Origin: Janthinobacterium agaricidamnosum
GTDB lineage: Bacteria; Pseudomonadota; Gammaproteobacteria; Burkholderiales; Burkholderiaceae_D
Length of the DNA stretch: 64,000 bases
Reading direction: 5' to 3'
Assembly (NCBI RefSeq): GCF_003667705.1
Contig: NZ_CP033019.1
Location: 3,658,001 to 3,722,000 of the forward strand
Shown here: one piece after another, positions 44,159-52,802 of the stretch
Numbering within the stretch: the stretch's first letter is position 1
How the letters are laid out: the number at the start of each line of letters is the position of its first letter
Made by a program: the position numbers and the translations under genes
Notes under the pieces: generated by a model
Database searches by the model: none
Told to the model about the DNA's origin: nothing
Seen by the model: only the letters and a program-made list of their open reading frames with translations

Positions 44159-45400
44159 ATGCGACTGCGTCCTCCCATGGTTGTTCTGCACCGCTGGTTC
44201 GGCCTGGCGGTGGCGCTCTTCCTGTTCATTTCCGGCCTGACGGGCGCCGTGATCTCGTGGGATCACGAGCTCGATGCCTGGCTCAATCCGCAGCTGTTCC
44301 ACGCCGCAAGCGCCGCCAGTGACGGCCCCGCAAAATCGGGACTGGAGCTGGCGCAGCAGCTCGAGGCGCAGGACCGGCGCCTGCGCGTGAACTACACGCT
44401 CACGGCGATCGAGCCTGGCCACACGGCGCTGATCGCGGTGGAAGGCCGGCCCGACCCGGCCACCGGCAAGCCGTTCGAGCCGGGCTTCAACCAGGTGGCC
44501 GTCGACCCGGCCACGGGCGCCATCCAGGGCACGCGCCAGTGGGGCGTGGTCTCGCTGACGCGCGAAAACCTGCTGCCCTTCCTGTATAAACTGCACTACA
44601 CCATGCACATTCCCGATGGCTGGGGCATCGAGCTGGGCGTGTGGTTCATGGGCATCATCGGCATCGTGTGGGTCCTTGACTGCGGCATCGCCCTATACCT
44701 GTCGTTTCCAAACTGGCGCAGCTGGCGCAAGTCGCTGGCCTTCCGCTGGCGCGAAGGGGGCCACAGGCTGAACTTCGACCTGCACCGCTCGGGCGGCGTG
44801 TGGGTCTGGTTGCTGCTGCTGGTGCTGGCCGTCACGTCCGTGTCGATGAATCTGCAAACCCAGGTGATGCGTCCCCTTGTGGCGAAGTTGTCCACGCTCA
44901 GCCCGAACGCCTTCGACAGCCGCACGCCGCAGCCGCCCGGGCATCCCATCGAACCGCTGCTGACGCGCGAAGAGGCGGTGGCGCTGGCGAAGACGGAAGC
45001 GGCAAGGCGGGGCTGGACGCTGCCGGCCGGCGGCGTATTCTATTCTTCCGCCTACGGCCTGTATGGCGTCGGGTTCTTCGCGGCGGACAACGACCATGGC
45101 GACGGCGGCCTGGGCAATGCATGGCTGTACTTCGACGGGCGCGACGGCAAGCCGGCGGGAGGCGTGGTGCCCGGCACGGGCAGCGCGGGCGACATCTTCC
45201 TGCAGGCGCAATTCCCCCTGCATTCGGGCCGCATCCTGGGCCTGCCCGGGCGCATCCTGATTTCCGCCATGGGCCTGGTGGTGGCCATGCTGAGCGCAAC
45301 GGGCCTGATCATCTGGCTGAGAAAGCGCCGTGCCCGCGCGGCGCAGACCGGTAAGGCGCCGGCGCCGCTGCATGCCAACTTCAGCAAGCAGGTGCAGTAA
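44159..45400 (+). CDS. PepSY-associated TM protein (PiuB-like, siderophore iron utilisation)
   Basis: 413 residues with four predicted membrane helices. VVLHRWFGLAVALFLFISGLTGAVISWDHELDAWLNP is the canonical PepSY_TM N-terminus. Two periplasmic PepSY-like segments follow, and the protein ends with an inner-membrane helix (RILISAMGLVVAMLSATGLIIWLRKRR). These proteins are proposed inner-membrane ferrisiderophore reductases. It starts 9 nt after the receptor stop, in the Fur-controlled operon. Confidence 0.9.
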   Translation: MRLRPPMVVLHRWFGLAVALFLFISGLTGAVISWDHELDAWLNPQLFHAASAASDGPAKSGLELAQQLEAQDRRLRVNYTLTAIEPGHTALIAVEGRPDPATGKPFEPGFNQVAVDPATGAIQGTRQWGVVSLTRENLLPFLYKLHYTMHIPDGWGIELGVWFMGIIGIVWVLDCGIALYLSFPNWRSWRKSLAFRWREGGHRLNFDLHRSGGVWVWLLLLVLAVTSVSMNLQTQVMRPLVAKLSTLSPNAFDSRTPQPPGHPIEPLLTREEAVALAKTEAARRGWTLPAGGVFYSSAYGLYGVGFFAADNDHGDGGLGNAWLYFDGRDGKPAGGVVPGTGSAGDIFLQAQFPLHSGRILGLPGRILISAMGLVVAMLSATGLIIWLRKRRARAAQTGKAPAPLHANFSKQVQ

Positions 45401-45463
45401 AACGCCACAAAACGGCGCAACTGGGCGACACTGGCGATCCGACCATCGCCACGAAAGCTGTCC

Positions 45464-46486
45464 ATGCGCCGCCTGTCCTTGTCCTTGCTGACTACCCTCC
45501 TCCTGTCCTGCGCCGCCCTGGCACAGGACAGCGCCCCCGCCGCCATCGCGCAAGTCCTGCAAGCCCAGGACCGCGACAGCCATGGCGACCTGCGCGCCGT
45601 CGTCGTGCTGCGCGACGGCGCCATCGTCGCCGAACGCTATTACAACGGCGAGACGGCCGATACCCTGCACGACATCCGCTCGGCCGGCAAGAGCATCACC
45701 GCCCTGCTGGCCGGTGCGGCCGTGGCGCGCGGCCAGCTGGCGACGACAAAAACCGTGGGCGACTACTGGCCCGAAGTGGCCGGCAGCCCGGCGGGCAAGA
45801 TCGTCCTCGACGACGTGCTGACCATGCGTTCGGGCCTGGCCGCCTTCGATGAAGACGAACAGTCGCCCGGCAATGAAGACAAGCTCGATGCGGCGCCCGA
45901 CCCCGCCGCCTTCGTGCGCGGCGTGCCGGCCGCAACAAAGCCGGGCAGCGCCTACCGCTATAACTCGCTGGGGGCGTACATCGCCGGCAGGGTGGTGGAA
46001 AACGCCAGCGGCGCCGACCTGGAAGACTACGCCGCCAAGGTGCTGTTCGCGCCGCTGGGCATCACGCGCTGGAGCTGGGGCCGCGACGTGGCCAACCATC
46101 CGAAGGGACAGGGCAATCTGTCGCTGCGGGCGCGCGACACGGCGAAGATCGGCCAGATGGTGCTCGACGATGGCGTAGTTGGCGGCAAGAGGGTCATCGA
46201 CGCCGCCTGGCTGCACGCGGTGCTGGCGCCACGCGTGGCCATCGGCGCCGTCGACCGCTACGCCGACAGCTACGGCTATTTCTGGTACGCGAAGACGCAG
46301 GAGATCGGAGGACAAAAAATCGCCGTGTATTTCGCCTCGGGCAATGGCGGCAACAAGATCTATGTGATTCCCACGCACCGCATGGTGGTGAGCGTGGCAT
46401 CCAGCGCCTACGGCAAGGCGCATGGGCAGCGCCGTTCGGAAGACATCCTGAAAGCCATCCTGAAAGCCGATGCCACGCAGATGTAA
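45464..46486 (+). CDS. Exported serine hydrolase of the class C beta-lactamase/DD-peptidase fold
   Basis: 340 residues with a signal peptide (LLLSCAALA). The SxxK nucleophile is S-A-G-K in IRSAGKSITALLAG and the Y-x-N motif is Y-N-S in YRYNSLGAYIAG. The KTG-equivalent is less clear (ASGNGGNKIY). Such proteins are esterases, peptidases or cephalosporinase relatives; antibiotic hydrolysis should not be assumed. It has the same direction as the PepSY gene, 63 nt downstream. Its stop codon lies inside the first TGTAA box of the next gene's control region. Confidence 0.86.
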   Translation: MRRLSLSLLTTLLLSCAALAQDSAPAAIAQVLQAQDRDSHGDLRAVVVLRDGAIVAERYYNGETADTLHDIRSAGKSITALLAGAAVARGQLATTKTVGDYWPEVAGSPAGKIVLDDVLTMRSGLAAFDEDEQSPGNEDKLDAAPDPAAFVRGVPAATKPGSAYRYNSLGAYIAGRVVENASGADLEDYAAKVLFAPLGITRWSWGRDVANHPKGQGNLSLRARDTAKIGQMVLDDGVVGGKRVIDAAWLHAVLAPRVAIGAVDRYADSYGYFWYAKTQEIGGQKIAVYFASGNGGNKIYVIPTHRMVVSVASSAYGKAHGQRRSEDILKAILKADATQM

Positions 46487-46535
46487 GCGTTTGTAATGAC
46501 CGTCAACGCAAGCGTCCGGGGCCGCGTTTTATGCT
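46482..46535 (+). promoter_or_regulatory. Conserved regulatory element of the third Lys/Ala-rich gene pair
   Basis: TGTAA boxes at 46482-46486 and 46492-46496 (period 10 nt), GTCAACG at 46502-46508, and TATGCT at 46530-46535. Spacing matches the element at 40863 to the nucleotide. Confidence 0.65.
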
Positions 46536-46945
46536 CAGTGACACGGGAATCATCCCGGCACCAACAGATACACCAGACAAACCACCACTGAGGACTGCAC
46601 CATGAAAAAACGCATTTTCAACCTGAGCGCTACCCTGATCGCCGGCCTGTTCGCAACCGCTGCCTTTGCCCAGACGCCTGCAGCTCCTGCAGCCACCCCG
46701 GCAGCCTCGGTTCCCGCCAAAGTGGAAGCGGCCCACACCAAGGCCGTCGTAAAAGCCGATGCCAAGGAAGCGCAAACGGTCGTCAAAGCGGACGCGAAAG
46801 AAGCGAAAGCCGTCGTCGCCGCCAAGACGGACGTCGCCAGCGCCAAAGCGGAAGCGGCTACCACCAAGGCCAAAGCCCACCACAAAGCCAAGAAAACCAA
46901 GGCCAAGGCTGACGAAAAGCTGGCATCGGCCACCGCTGAAGCGGC
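46515..46945 (+). repeat. Direct repeat copy B (promoter plus paralogue 4 gene)
   Basis: Near-identical partner of 40897-41309, direct orientation. The main difference is at codons 4-11 of the signal peptide, where this copy resembles paralogue 1 (MKKRIFNLSATLIAG). Confidence 0.85.
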
Positions 46946-46958
46946 TCCAGCGAAGTAA
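46602..46958 (+). CDS. Small exported Lys/Ala-rich protein with 11-residue repeats (paralogue 4)
   Basis: 118 residues. A signal peptide ending AAFA is followed by an Ala/Pro linker and the hendecads AVVKADAKEAQ, TVVKADAKEAK and AVVAAKTDVAS, then AHHKAKKTKAK. It is almost identical to paralogue 2 apart from the start of the signal peptide and the linker. It is first in a pair with paralogue 5. Confidence 0.8.
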   Translation: MKKRIFNLSATLIAGLFATAAFAQTPAAPAATPAASVPAKVEAAHTKAVVKADAKEAQTVVKADAKEAKAVVAAKTDVASAKAEAATTKAKAHHKAKKTKAKADEKLASATAEAAPAK

Positions 46959-47003
46959 TTTCTTCCCACTGCATTCACCCGAAAAAACACCAAGGATCTC
47001 ATC

Positions 47004-47267
47004 ATGAAAAAAGTTATCGCCACCCTGATCGCCAGCCTGTTCGCCACCGCCGCTTTCGCCCAGACGCCAGCCGTCGCGCCAGTCGCTCCAGTGGCACCGA
47101 TTCCTGTCGTCGCCCCTGTCGTCAAGGCTGAAGCACCGGCAGCAGCCGTCAAGCCGGCCGCGCACAAGAAAGCCAAGCATCACAAGGCAAAGAAAGCCGC
47201 TCCAGCCGTCAAGGCAACGCCTGCGGAACCGGCAACGCCAGCTACGCCAGCAACACCGGCCAAGTAA
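47004..47267 (+). CDS. Small exported Pro/Ala/Lys-rich Asr-like protein (paralogue 5)
   Basis: 87 residues. It shares the signal peptide (MKKVIATLIASLFATAAFA) with the other paralogues but lacks hendecads. The mature part is a PV/AP-rich stretch, then AHKKAKHHKAKK and a TPA/EPA tail. The alternation of Ala/Pro with His/Lys clusters strongly resembles the enterobacterial acid-shock protein Asr. It is 45 nt downstream of paralogue 4 and ends before a bidirectional terminator. Confidence 0.75.
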   Translation: MKKVIATLIASLFATAAFAQTPAVAPVAPVAPIPVVAPVVKAEAPAAAVKPAAHKKAKHHKAKKAAPAVKATPAEPATPATPATPAK

Positions 47268-47285
47268 TCACGGACGCAGCAAGCA

Positions 47286-47314
47286 AAAAGACAGGGTTTT
47301 CCCTGTCTTTTTTT
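47286..47314. terminator. Bidirectional Rho-independent terminator
   Basis: AAAGACAGGG-TTTT-CCCTGTCTTT with T-runs on both strands. It separates the exported-protein operon from the convergent fasciclin gene. Confidence 0.9.
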
Positions 47315-47321
47315 CGTCCGC

Positions 47322-47879
47322 TTATTGTGGCATCAGCACCGTCTCGATGACATTGATCACGCCATTCGACTGGTACACGTCATAGGTGCTGATGTTGGCG
47401 CTGTTGCCGCCTTCATCCATCACCACGATGTTGTGCATGCCGTTCATGGCGAACATCAGCTTGCCCCCGCTGGCCGTGGGCAAGGTGGCTTTACCGTCAT
47501 GCATCTTGATTTCCTTCGCCAGCGCCTTGAAGTCGTATTTGCCGGGCACCACGTGGTAGGTGAGGATTTTCGTCAGGGTCGCCTTGTTTTCCGGCTTGAC
47601 CAGGGTGTCGACGGTGCCGGCCGGCAGCTTGCCGAAGGCCGCATTCGTCGGCGCGAACACGGTGAACGGTCCCTTGCCTTTCAGGGTGTCGACCAGGCCG
47701 GCCGCCTTGACGGCGGCGACCAGGGTCGTGTGGTCGGCCGAATTGACGGCGTTGTCGACGATATCCCTGGACGGATACATGCTCTGGCCACCGACCATGG
47801 TCGTCATATCGGCGGCAAAGGGGGCGCTGGCGGCCAGCATGGACGTAATGAACAGTGCTGCGGGAACGATGGTGCGCAT
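47322..47879 (-). CDS. Exported fasciclin (FAS1) domain protein
   Basis: 185 residues. A signal peptide ends near AAPFA/AD. One FAS1 domain is complete: GPFTVFAPTNAAFGKLPAGTVDTL (H1 box) and LTKILTYHVVPGKYDF (H2-like box). It is secreted or periplasmic, and usually adhesive or surface-associated. A QSMYPSRDIVDNAVNS N-terminal block is typical of proteobacterial single-FAS1 proteins. It is monocistronic. Confidence 0.93.
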   Translation of the reverse strand: MRTIVPAALFITSMLAASAPFAADMTTMVGGQSMYPSRDIVDNAVNSADHTTLVAAVKAAGLVDTLKGKGPFTVFAPTNAAFGKLPAGTVDTLVKPENKATLTKILTYHVVPGKYDFKALAKEIKMHDGKATLPTASGGKLMFAMNGMHNIVVMDEGGNSANISTYDVYQSNGVINVIETVLMPQ

Positions 47880-48050
47880 GATGATATCTCCTGAATGACT
47901 GCGTTTGCGTGATTGCAGGAGTATTTACGCGGCCTGTCCGCAAACGGATTCAACTGATTTTGCTGGTCTTGTCTGGATTGAGGGCGCGGGTGTTGTCGGC
48001 TTACGCGCTGCGCGCTAAGTCGACCTACGCTGCGTCAACGTCCGCGCATA

Positions 48051-48086
48051 TAAAAAAACGGCGCCGTGCTGTGCACGACGCCGTTC
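48051..48086 (-). terminator. Rho-independent terminator of the RND efflux operon
   Basis: On the minus strand AACGGCG-T-CGTGC-ACA-GCACG-G-CGCCGTT is followed by seven T. It lies 24 nt after the outer-membrane channel stop codon. Confidence 0.9.
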
Positions 48087-48109
48087 TTGGCAGGCTTATC
48101 GCCGAGATA

Positions 48110-49603
48110 CTAGTTGGCCGCGACTTGCGGCTCCGTCTCGCCCCAGCCGCCGCCCAGGGCGCGGATCAGCGCCACCGTGGTGACGGCGCGGTTGCCGCGC
48201 AGCTGCACGGCATTGCGCTCGATGGCCGCCAGGTTGCGCTGCGCGTCGAGCAGATCAAGGTAGCTGGAACGGCCCGCGTCGTACAGCTTTTGCGCCAGGT
48301 CGGCCGAGCGGCGCGCCGAGACGACGGCTTCGTCGATCTGCTGCGTCTGGCCCGACAGGATGCGCAGGCCGGCCAGGTTGTCTTCCACCTCGGCGAAGGC
48401 CACCAGCACGCTCTGGCGATACGTCGCCACCGATTCTTCCAGCTGCGCTTCGCTGCGGCTCACGGCCGCCTTGTTGCGGCCACCGTCGATGATGGGCATC
48501 GACATCAGGGCGCCCAGCAGCCAGGAGCGGCTGCTCCACTTGAAGATGTCCGAGAAGGTATCGGACGCGCCGCCGCCGGAAGCGTTCAGGCTCAAGGCGG
48601 GGAACATGGCCGACTTGGCCACGCCGATGCGCGCATTCGACGCTTCCATGGTGCGCTGCGCCGACGCGATGTCGGGACGGCGTTCCAGCAGGGACGACGG
48701 CATGCCGGCCGGGATCACGGGCAGGAAGCCGCTGTCCTGCAGGGGGTTGACGCCGGCCGTGAAGCTGGCGGCAGGTTTGCCCAGCAGGACGGCCAGCGCA
48801 TGCTCGCTGGTGGCGCGCTGGCGCTGCAGGCCGATGGCTTCGGCGCGCACGGTCGACAGCTCCGTGCGGGCACGGGACAGGTCAAATTCGCCGATGTCGC
48901 CCAGGTCGTAACGGCGCTGGTTCACATGCACGCTCTCCTCGCGCAGGCGCACCGTCTGTTCCAGGGTCGCCAGTTCGGCGTCCGTGGCGCGCAGCTGGAA
49001 GTAGGTTTGCGCCACGTCGGCCTGCAAGGACAGCAGCACCGAGCGGTAAGTCGCTTCCACGGCCAGCGCATCGCTGCGCGAGGCGCTGACGTTCGATGCC
49101 ACCCTGCCGAACAGATCGACTTCGTAGCTGGCCGTCAGGTTGGCCTGGTAGACGTTGGTCGCCGCCACCGGCGCGCCGTTCGGCAAGCCGAGCGACACGG
49201 CGGAAGCGCGGTTGCGCTGGCCGCCCACGTTCACGCCCACTTGCGGAATGCGGTCCGCTTCGGCGATGCCGGCAATCGCCCTCGCCTGCTTGACGCGGGC
49301 GGCGGCGACCGCCAGGTTGGCGTTCGCCTGCGTGGCCTCGTTGATCAGGCCAGTCAAAGCCGGATCATTGAACGCCAGCCACCACTCGCCGCGCGCCTGG
49401 CGCTCGGCCGGCACGCCCTGCTTCCAGCGCGTGCCGTCGGCTGCCGTCTGCACGGCAGGCAAGGTTTGTGCTTCCTTGAACGCCGCCGGCGTCTCGATCT
49501 GCGGCTGCTTGAACTCGGGCGCCGCGCAGGCGGCCAGCAGGACTGCGGCGGCCATGGCGCTCAAGACGGGCGCCGCGCGCCGGATGATTGCATTGGTTTT
49601 CAA
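48110..49603 (-). CDS. RND efflux outer-membrane factor lipoprotein (NodT/OprM family)
   Basis: 497 residues from a TTG start at 49601-49603 with a strong AAGGAG site and overlapping the pump gene's stop (TTGA). The lipobox is LLAAC26. Two outer_membrane efflux repeats are present (PALTGLINEATQANANLAVAAARVKQARA and RPDIASAQRTMEASNARIGVAKSAMFPALSL). It forms the TolC-like exit duct for the RND pump. Confidence 0.95.
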   Translation of the reverse strand: MKTNAIIRRAAPVLSAMAAAVLLAACAAPEFKQPQIETPAAFKEAQTLPAVQTAADGTRWKQGVPAERQARGEWWLAFNDPALTGLINEATQANANLAVAAARVKQARAIAGIAEADRIPQVGVNVGGQRNRASAVSLGLPNGAPVAATNVYQANLTASYEVDLFGRVASNVSASRSDALAVEATYRSVLLSLQADVAQTYFQLRATDAELATLEQTVRLREESVHVNQRRYDLGDIGEFDLSRARTELSTVRAEAIGLQRQRATSEHALAVLLGKPAASFTAGVNPLQDSGFLPVIPAGMPSSLLERRPDIASAQRTMEASNARIGVAKSAMFPALSLNASGGGASDTFSDIFKWSSRSWLLGALMSMPIIDGGRNKAAVSRSEAQLEESVATYRQSVLVAFAEVEDNLAGLRILSGQTQQIDEAVVSARRSADLAQKLYDAGRSSYLDLLDAQRNLAAIERNAVQLRGNRAVTTVALIRALGGGWGETEPQVAAN

Positions 49604-52600
49604 TATATATCTCCTTCCAGGTCCAGCGCTGGCGCGGCGACAGGCTTGGCGGCAGCGGCGGCTGGTTTTTTCTCAAAACGCTGCGCCAGGGTGCGCAGCA
49701 GTACGTAGAACACGGGCGTCAGGAACAGGCCGAAGAAGGTCACGCCCAGCATGCCGGCGAATACCGCCACGCCCATCGCATGGCGCATTTCCGAACCGGC
49801 GCCGTGCGAGAACACCAGGGGCACCACGCCCATGATGAAGGCGATCGACGTCATCAGGATCGGACGCAGACGCAGACGGCACGCTTCCAGCGCCGCTTGC
49901 ACGACGGTGCGGCCATGCTCTTCCAGTTCGCGGGCAAATTCCACGATCAGGATGGCATTTTTTGATGCCAGCCCCACCAGCACGAACAGCGCGATCTGGG
50001 TGAACACGTTGTTGTCGCCGCCGGTCAATTTGACGCCCAACAGCGCGCAGAGGATCGACATCGGCACGATCAGGATCACGGCCAGCGGCAGGGTCCAGCT
50101 TTCATACTGGGCAGCGAGCACCAGGAACACCAGCAGCACGCACAGCGGGAAGACATAGATCATCGTATTGCCGGACAAGATGTCCTGGTAGGTCAGCTCC
50201 GTCCACTCATACGAAATCCCCTGCGGCAGCACTTCCTTGGCGATGCGCTCCAGCGCGACTTGCGCCTGGCCGCTCGATACGCCAGGGGCTGCGCCGCCGT
50301 TGAAATCGGCTGCGGCATAGGCGTTGTAGCGCTGCACGCGGTCAGGACCATAGCTGTCCTTGACGCGCATCAGCGACGACAGCGGGATCATCTCGCCCTT
50401 GTCATTGCGTACCTTCAGCTGCGCGATGTCCTGCGCATGCGAACGGAATGCCGCATCGGCCTGCACGCGCACTTGGTAGGTGCGGCCAAACTGGTTGAAG
50501 TCATTCACGTACAGCGAACCGAGGTTGATCTGCAAGGTCTGGTAAATCGTTTGCAGCTGCACGCCCATCTGCTTGGCTTTCACGCGGTCGACGTCGGCGA
50601 ACAGCTGCGGCACGTTGATCTGGTAACCCGAGAACACGCCCGCCAGTTCCGGCGTCTGGTACGCTTTCGCGGCCAGTGCCTGGGTGGCGTTGTACAGCGC
50701 GTCGTAACCGAGGTTGCCGCGGTCTTCGATCATCATCTTGAAGCCGCCGATGGTACCGAGGCCGTTGACGGGCGGTGGCGGGAAGACCATGATGAAGGCG
50801 TCCTGGATACCGCCCAGGCGCTTGTTGATCTCGGCCGCGATGGCGCCGCCGGACAGCTCCTTGGTCGTACGCTCGTCGAACGGCTTCAGGGTGGCGAAGA
50901 CGATGCCGGCGTTTGGCGCGTTGGTAAAGTCGTTGATCGACAGGCCGGGGAAGGCGATGGTCGATTCGACGCCCGGCACCGACTTGATGACGTCGGACAT
51001 GCGGCGCACGACATCTTCCGTGCGGTCCAGCGAGGCGGCGTCAGGCAATTGCGCAAAGCCCACCAGGTATTGCTTGTCCTGCGCTGGCACGAAGCCGGCA
51101 GGCACAGACTTGAAGGTGAAGATGGCGGCAACGACCAGCAGCGCATACACGCCCAGCGAGGCGCTCTTGCGGCCCAACACGCCCTTCACGCCCGCTTCGT
51201 AGCGGTGCGAGGCGCGGCCGAAGAAGCGGTTGAACCAGGCGAAGAAGCGGCCGAAGACCATGTCCATGCCGCGCGTCAGCGCGTCTTTCGGCGCATCGTG
51301 CGGTTTCAGCAAAGCGGCCGACAGGGCCGGCGCCAGGGTCAGCGAGCTGAAAGCGGAGATCACGGTCGAAATGGCGATCGTCAGCGCGAACTGGCGATAG
51401 AACTCGCCCGACAGGCCGGGCACGAAGGCGATCGGCACGAACACGGCGCACAGCACCAGGGCGATGGCGACGATGGGACCGCTCACCTCTTTCATGGCCT
51501 GGATGGTGGCGTCGCGCGGCGACAGCCCTTCCTCGATGTTGCGCTCGACGTTTTCCACCACCACGATGGCGTCATCGACGACGATACCGATGGCCAGCAC
51601 GAGGCCGAACAGCGACAGGGTGTTGATCGAGAAGCCGAAGCCCAGCATCACGGCAAAGGTACCGACGATCGACACGGGAACGGCCAGCAGCGGAATGATC
51701 GATGCGCGCCAGGTTTGCAGGAAGATGATCACCACCAGCACCACCAGGGCGATGGCCTCTAACAGGGTGTGGATCACGGCTTCGATGGACGAGCGCACGA
51801 ATTGCGTCGGGTCGTACTCGATGCGGTATTCCACGCCTTGCGGGAAGTCTTTTTTCAGTTCGTCCATCTTGGCGCGCACGTCGGAAGACAGTTGCAGCGC
51901 GTTGGCATTCGGCGCTTCGAAAATACCCATGCCGACGGCCGGATTATTGTTCAGCAGCGAACGCAGCGAGTAGCTGTTGGCACCCATTTCCACGCGCGCC
52001 ACATCCTTGAGGTGCGTCACGGCGCCGTCGGCATTGGTGCGCACGATGATGGCGCCGAATTCCTCGGGCGTCTGCAGACGACCCTGCGTGTTGACGGTCA
52101 GCTGGAAGTCCGAGTTCTTCGCTGGCGAGGCGCCGATCACGCCGGCAGCCACCTGCACGTTCTGCTCGCGGATCGCGTCGACGACGTCATTGGCCGTCAT
52201 GCCGCGCGCCGCCACCTTTTGCGGGTCGAGCCAGATGCGCATCGCATAGTCGCCGGCGCCGAAGATCTGGATGTCGCCCATGCCGGGCAAACGGGCCAAT
52301 TGGTCCTTGACGTTCAGCACCGCGTAGTTACGCAGGTACATATCGTCATAGCGCTTGTTCGGCGACACCAGGTGCACGACCATGGTCAGGTTGGGCGAGG
52401 ACTTGACGGTCGTCACGCCGATCTGGCGCACTTCCTCGGGCAGGCGCGGCAAGGCGCGCTGCACGCGGTTCTGCACCTGCGTCTCGGCCTGCTCGACGTT
52501 GGTGCCGATCTTGAAGGTCACGGTCAGCATCATCGCGCCGTCGGACGTGTTTTGCGAGGACATGTAGAGCATGTTCTCGACGCCGTTGATCTGCTCTTCG

Positions 52601-52800
52601 AGCGGCGCGGCCACGGTTTCGGCGATCACTTTCGGATTGGCGCCCGGGTATTGCGCGCGCACCACCACGGATGGCGGCACGACGTCGGGATATTCGGAGA
52701 TGGGCAGGCCGAATATCGACAGCAGCCCGGCCACGAATATGACGATCGACAGCACCCCCGCGAAAATCGGCTTGTCGATGAAAAAGCGGGAAAAATTCAT
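49600..52800 (-). CDS. RND multidrug efflux pump, inner-membrane transporter (MexF/OqxB-like)
   Basis: 1066 residues. FIDKPIFAGVLSIVIFVAGLLS is the first helix, and YPDVVPPSVVVRAQYPGA begins the porter domain. The proton-relay Asp pair is in LAIGIVVDDAIVVVENVER of helix 4. SQNTSDGAMMLTVTFKIGT and the QNRVQRALPRLPEEVR block are HAE1 hallmarks. The sequence is closest in style to MexF/AdeB/OqxB pumps for fluoroquinolones and chloramphenicol, but substrates are not predictable. It is placed between adaptor (2 nt upstream) and outer-membrane factor. Confidence 0.96.
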   Translation of the reverse strand: MNFSRFFIDKPIFAGVLSIVIFVAGLLSIFGLPISEYPDVVPPSVVVRAQYPGANPKVIAETVAAPLEEQINGVENMLYMSSQNTSDGAMMLTVTFKIGTNVEQAETQVQNRVQRALPRLPEEVRQIGVTTVKSSPNLTMVVHLVSPNKRYDDMYLRNYAVLNVKDQLARLPGMGDIQIFGAGDYAMRIWLDPQKVAARGMTANDVVDAIREQNVQVAAGVIGASPAKNSDFQLTVNTQGRLQTPEEFGAIIVRTNADGAVTHLKDVARVEMGANSYSLRSLLNNNPAVGMGIFEAPNANALQLSSDVRAKMDELKKDFPQGVEYRIEYDPTQFVRSSIEAVIHTLLEAIALVVLVVIIFLQTWRASIIPLLAVPVSIVGTFAVMLGFGFSINTLSLFGLVLAIGIVVDDAIVVVENVERNIEEGLSPRDATIQAMKEVSGPIVAIALVLCAVFVPIAFVPGLSGEFYRQFALTIAISTVISAFSSLTLAPALSAALLKPHDAPKDALTRGMDMVFGRFFAWFNRFFGRASHRYEAGVKGVLGRKSASLGVYALLVVAAIFTFKSVPAGFVPAQDKQYLVGFAQLPDAASLDRTEDVVRRMSDVIKSVPGVESTIAFPGLSINDFTNAPNAGIVFATLKPFDERTTKELSGGAIAAEINKRLGGIQDAFIMVFPPPPVNGLGTIGGFKMMIEDRGNLGYDALYNATQALAAKAYQTPELAGVFSGYQINVPQLFADVDRVKAKQMGVQLQTIYQTLQINLGSLYVNDFNQFGRTYQVRVQADAAFRSHAQDIAQLKVRNDKGEMIPLSSLMRVKDSYGPDRVQRYNAYAAADFNGGAAPGVSSGQAQVALERIAKEVLPQGISYEWTELTYQDILSGNTMIYVFPLCVLLVFLVLAAQYESWTLPLAVILIVPMSILCALLGVKLTGGDNNVFTQIALFVLVGLASKNAILIVEFARELEEHGRTVVQAALEACRLRLRPILMTSIAFIMGVVPLVFSHGAGSEMRHAMGVAVFAGMLGVTFFGLFLTPVFYVLLRTLAQRFEKKPAAAAAKPVAAPALDLEGDIY

Positions 52801-52802
52801 GT

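Noticed and set aside
45464..46486. Resistance beta-lactamase
   Set aside because: SxxK and Y-x-N are present but the KTG block is unclear, and the gene sits near iron-uptake genes; only the serine-hydrolase fold is supported.
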